A DNA stretch of 64,000 bases. Origin: Rachycentron canadum (Eukaryota; Chordata; Actinopteri; Carangiformes; Rachycentridae). The notes beneath the pieces are model-generated. The model was not told the DNA's origin and ran no database searches. It saw nothing but the letters and a program-made list of their open reading frames with translations. A program made the position numbers and the translations under genes. The stretch lies in NCBI GenBank assembly GCA_038496675.1, contig CM076668.1:15839652-15903651 (forward strand). Direction: 5' to 3'. Shown piece after piece: positions 63,117 to 64,000 of the stretch. Numbering within the stretch: position 1 is the first letter of the stretch; the number at the start of each line of letters is the position of its first letter.

Positions 63117-63941
63117 TAAACGATAAATGATAAACCTGGAGCACCGACACAATCTGCTGTGTGAATAGAATCCATTTTGGGGGGGATAAAAAGTATTTAA
63201 TTAAAAGAAATTTTATTTGTTAACCTTGCCTTTCCGTTCTACAAAATTATTTCTTTTTCTGCTTTTTTCTGGTACTGTGCCACTGTAGCTGGTCACACAT
63301 TAAAATTGACATGTAACATCATGTAGCCATATCCAGGAGAAGAAAAGCCAGTTCTGAGTCAAGCTGGAGCCCGTCAGCAGCTCATAGTGTTCTCCATCTT
63401 GGTCTTATATCTTTCTTGGATCTTTATACTTGAAAAAGTGGCAATTCTGGAAAGATGTGTTCACCTGAACTCTGAAAACTGCACTGTGCTGTCTCACCCA
63501 TTGCCAGCCCCTGTGTCTTTATAAAGTTGGGTAAAGCCAGTGGTTTAACAGGAGGGACTCATATGCACTAACATGCACGCAACCATCCTGGAGTTGGAAA
63601 CAAGGTACAGAAAGGCGTGTTCTCTCCTCAGGACATTGTTACTTTACTATATTTTTAGATTGAAAATATTTGCTTGCTGCTATTAAGTGACAATGAAGTG
63701 AAAGTAGCATATATAGACCATATTTGGCCCAAAGGAAAACAAGCTTGTGGCCCTACAATGGGCCGAATTTGTTTTGTTGTTTTAATTGTACAATATTTAT
63801 TATCAAAAACAAAAAACAGATCATTTATATACACAAATTGCACTTTTATTTCAGGGGCTATTCCAGATTTTGTAAGTTTCTTGACGTGCATGATGTAATG
63901 GTTGCTCTAAGCTGAGAACGCCACCTTTTATATTTTATTTA
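63117..63941. other. Unassigned non-coding stretch
   Basis: AT-rich. No gene or element is recognised. Confidence 0.3.
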
Positions 63942-64000
63942 TTTGTTTGTTTGTTTGTTTGTTTGTTTGTTTGTTTGTTTGTTTGTTTGGTTGGTTGGTT
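63942..64000. repeat. (TTTG)n microsatellite grading into (TTGG)n
   Basis: About 12 TTTG units to 63989, then TTGG units running off the window end, so the true right border is not seen. Confidence 0.95.

Noticed and set aside
1..64000. Bacterial or phage systems, CRISPR arrays, operons, rRNA or tRNA genes
   Set aside because: Microsatellites, fish-type transposon relics and lack of coding density show vertebrate nuclear DNA. No such features were found on either strand.

Overview
This window looks like non-coding nuclear DNA from a ray-finned fish, most probably a percomorph teleost. It is AT-leaning and dense in (CA)n, (GA)n and (TTTG)n microsatellites and long homopolymer runs. It carries decayed pieces of Tc1/mariner, piggyBac, hAT-type and L2/Rex-like elements, plus several short dispersed repeats that I recognise from teleost genomes. 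I see no operon structure, CRISPR array, rRNA or clear tRNA gene, and no long conserved ATG-initiated reading frame. A large intron or a gene desert fits best. The species cannot be settled from the sequence alone.

Layout. About 1-7.5 kb: unique sequence with a small CpG-rich patch (892-1063), G-runs and three dinucleotide arrays. 7.5-16.5 kb: mostly unassigned, with a palindromic tandem duplication at 7478-7517. 16.5-17.4 kb: a hAT-like MITE and a fragment of a teleost dispersed repeat. 17.4-25.7 kb: unique sequence with two candidate regulatory stretches (20440-20690 and 24115-24215). 25.7-34 kb: the most repeat-rich part, with two copies of one dispersed repeat (25739-26174 and 33119-33503), an inverted pair of another (29427-29520 and 29775-29982), and a LINE reverse-transcriptase tail (33540-33935). 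35-39.7 kb: a hairpin flanked by an E-box, a TA-flanked Tc1-like MITE (37503-37884) and a hAT-like end. 40-53 kb: mostly unassigned, with one further repeat copy and a 38-bp palindrome (50857-50894). 53.1-53.6 kb: piggyBac transposase relic, minus strand. 61.2-61.6 kb: Tc1 transposase relic, minus strand. 62.8-63.1 kb: the only place where splice-like signals bracket an open frame across a short intron.

The transposase relics are broken by stops and frameshifts and cannot work. No genes are seen that would work together. I did not find a new biological system. The observations most worth checking are the possible two-exon gene end at 62849-63116, the hairpins and palindromes, and the three MITE-like elements with recognisable ends.
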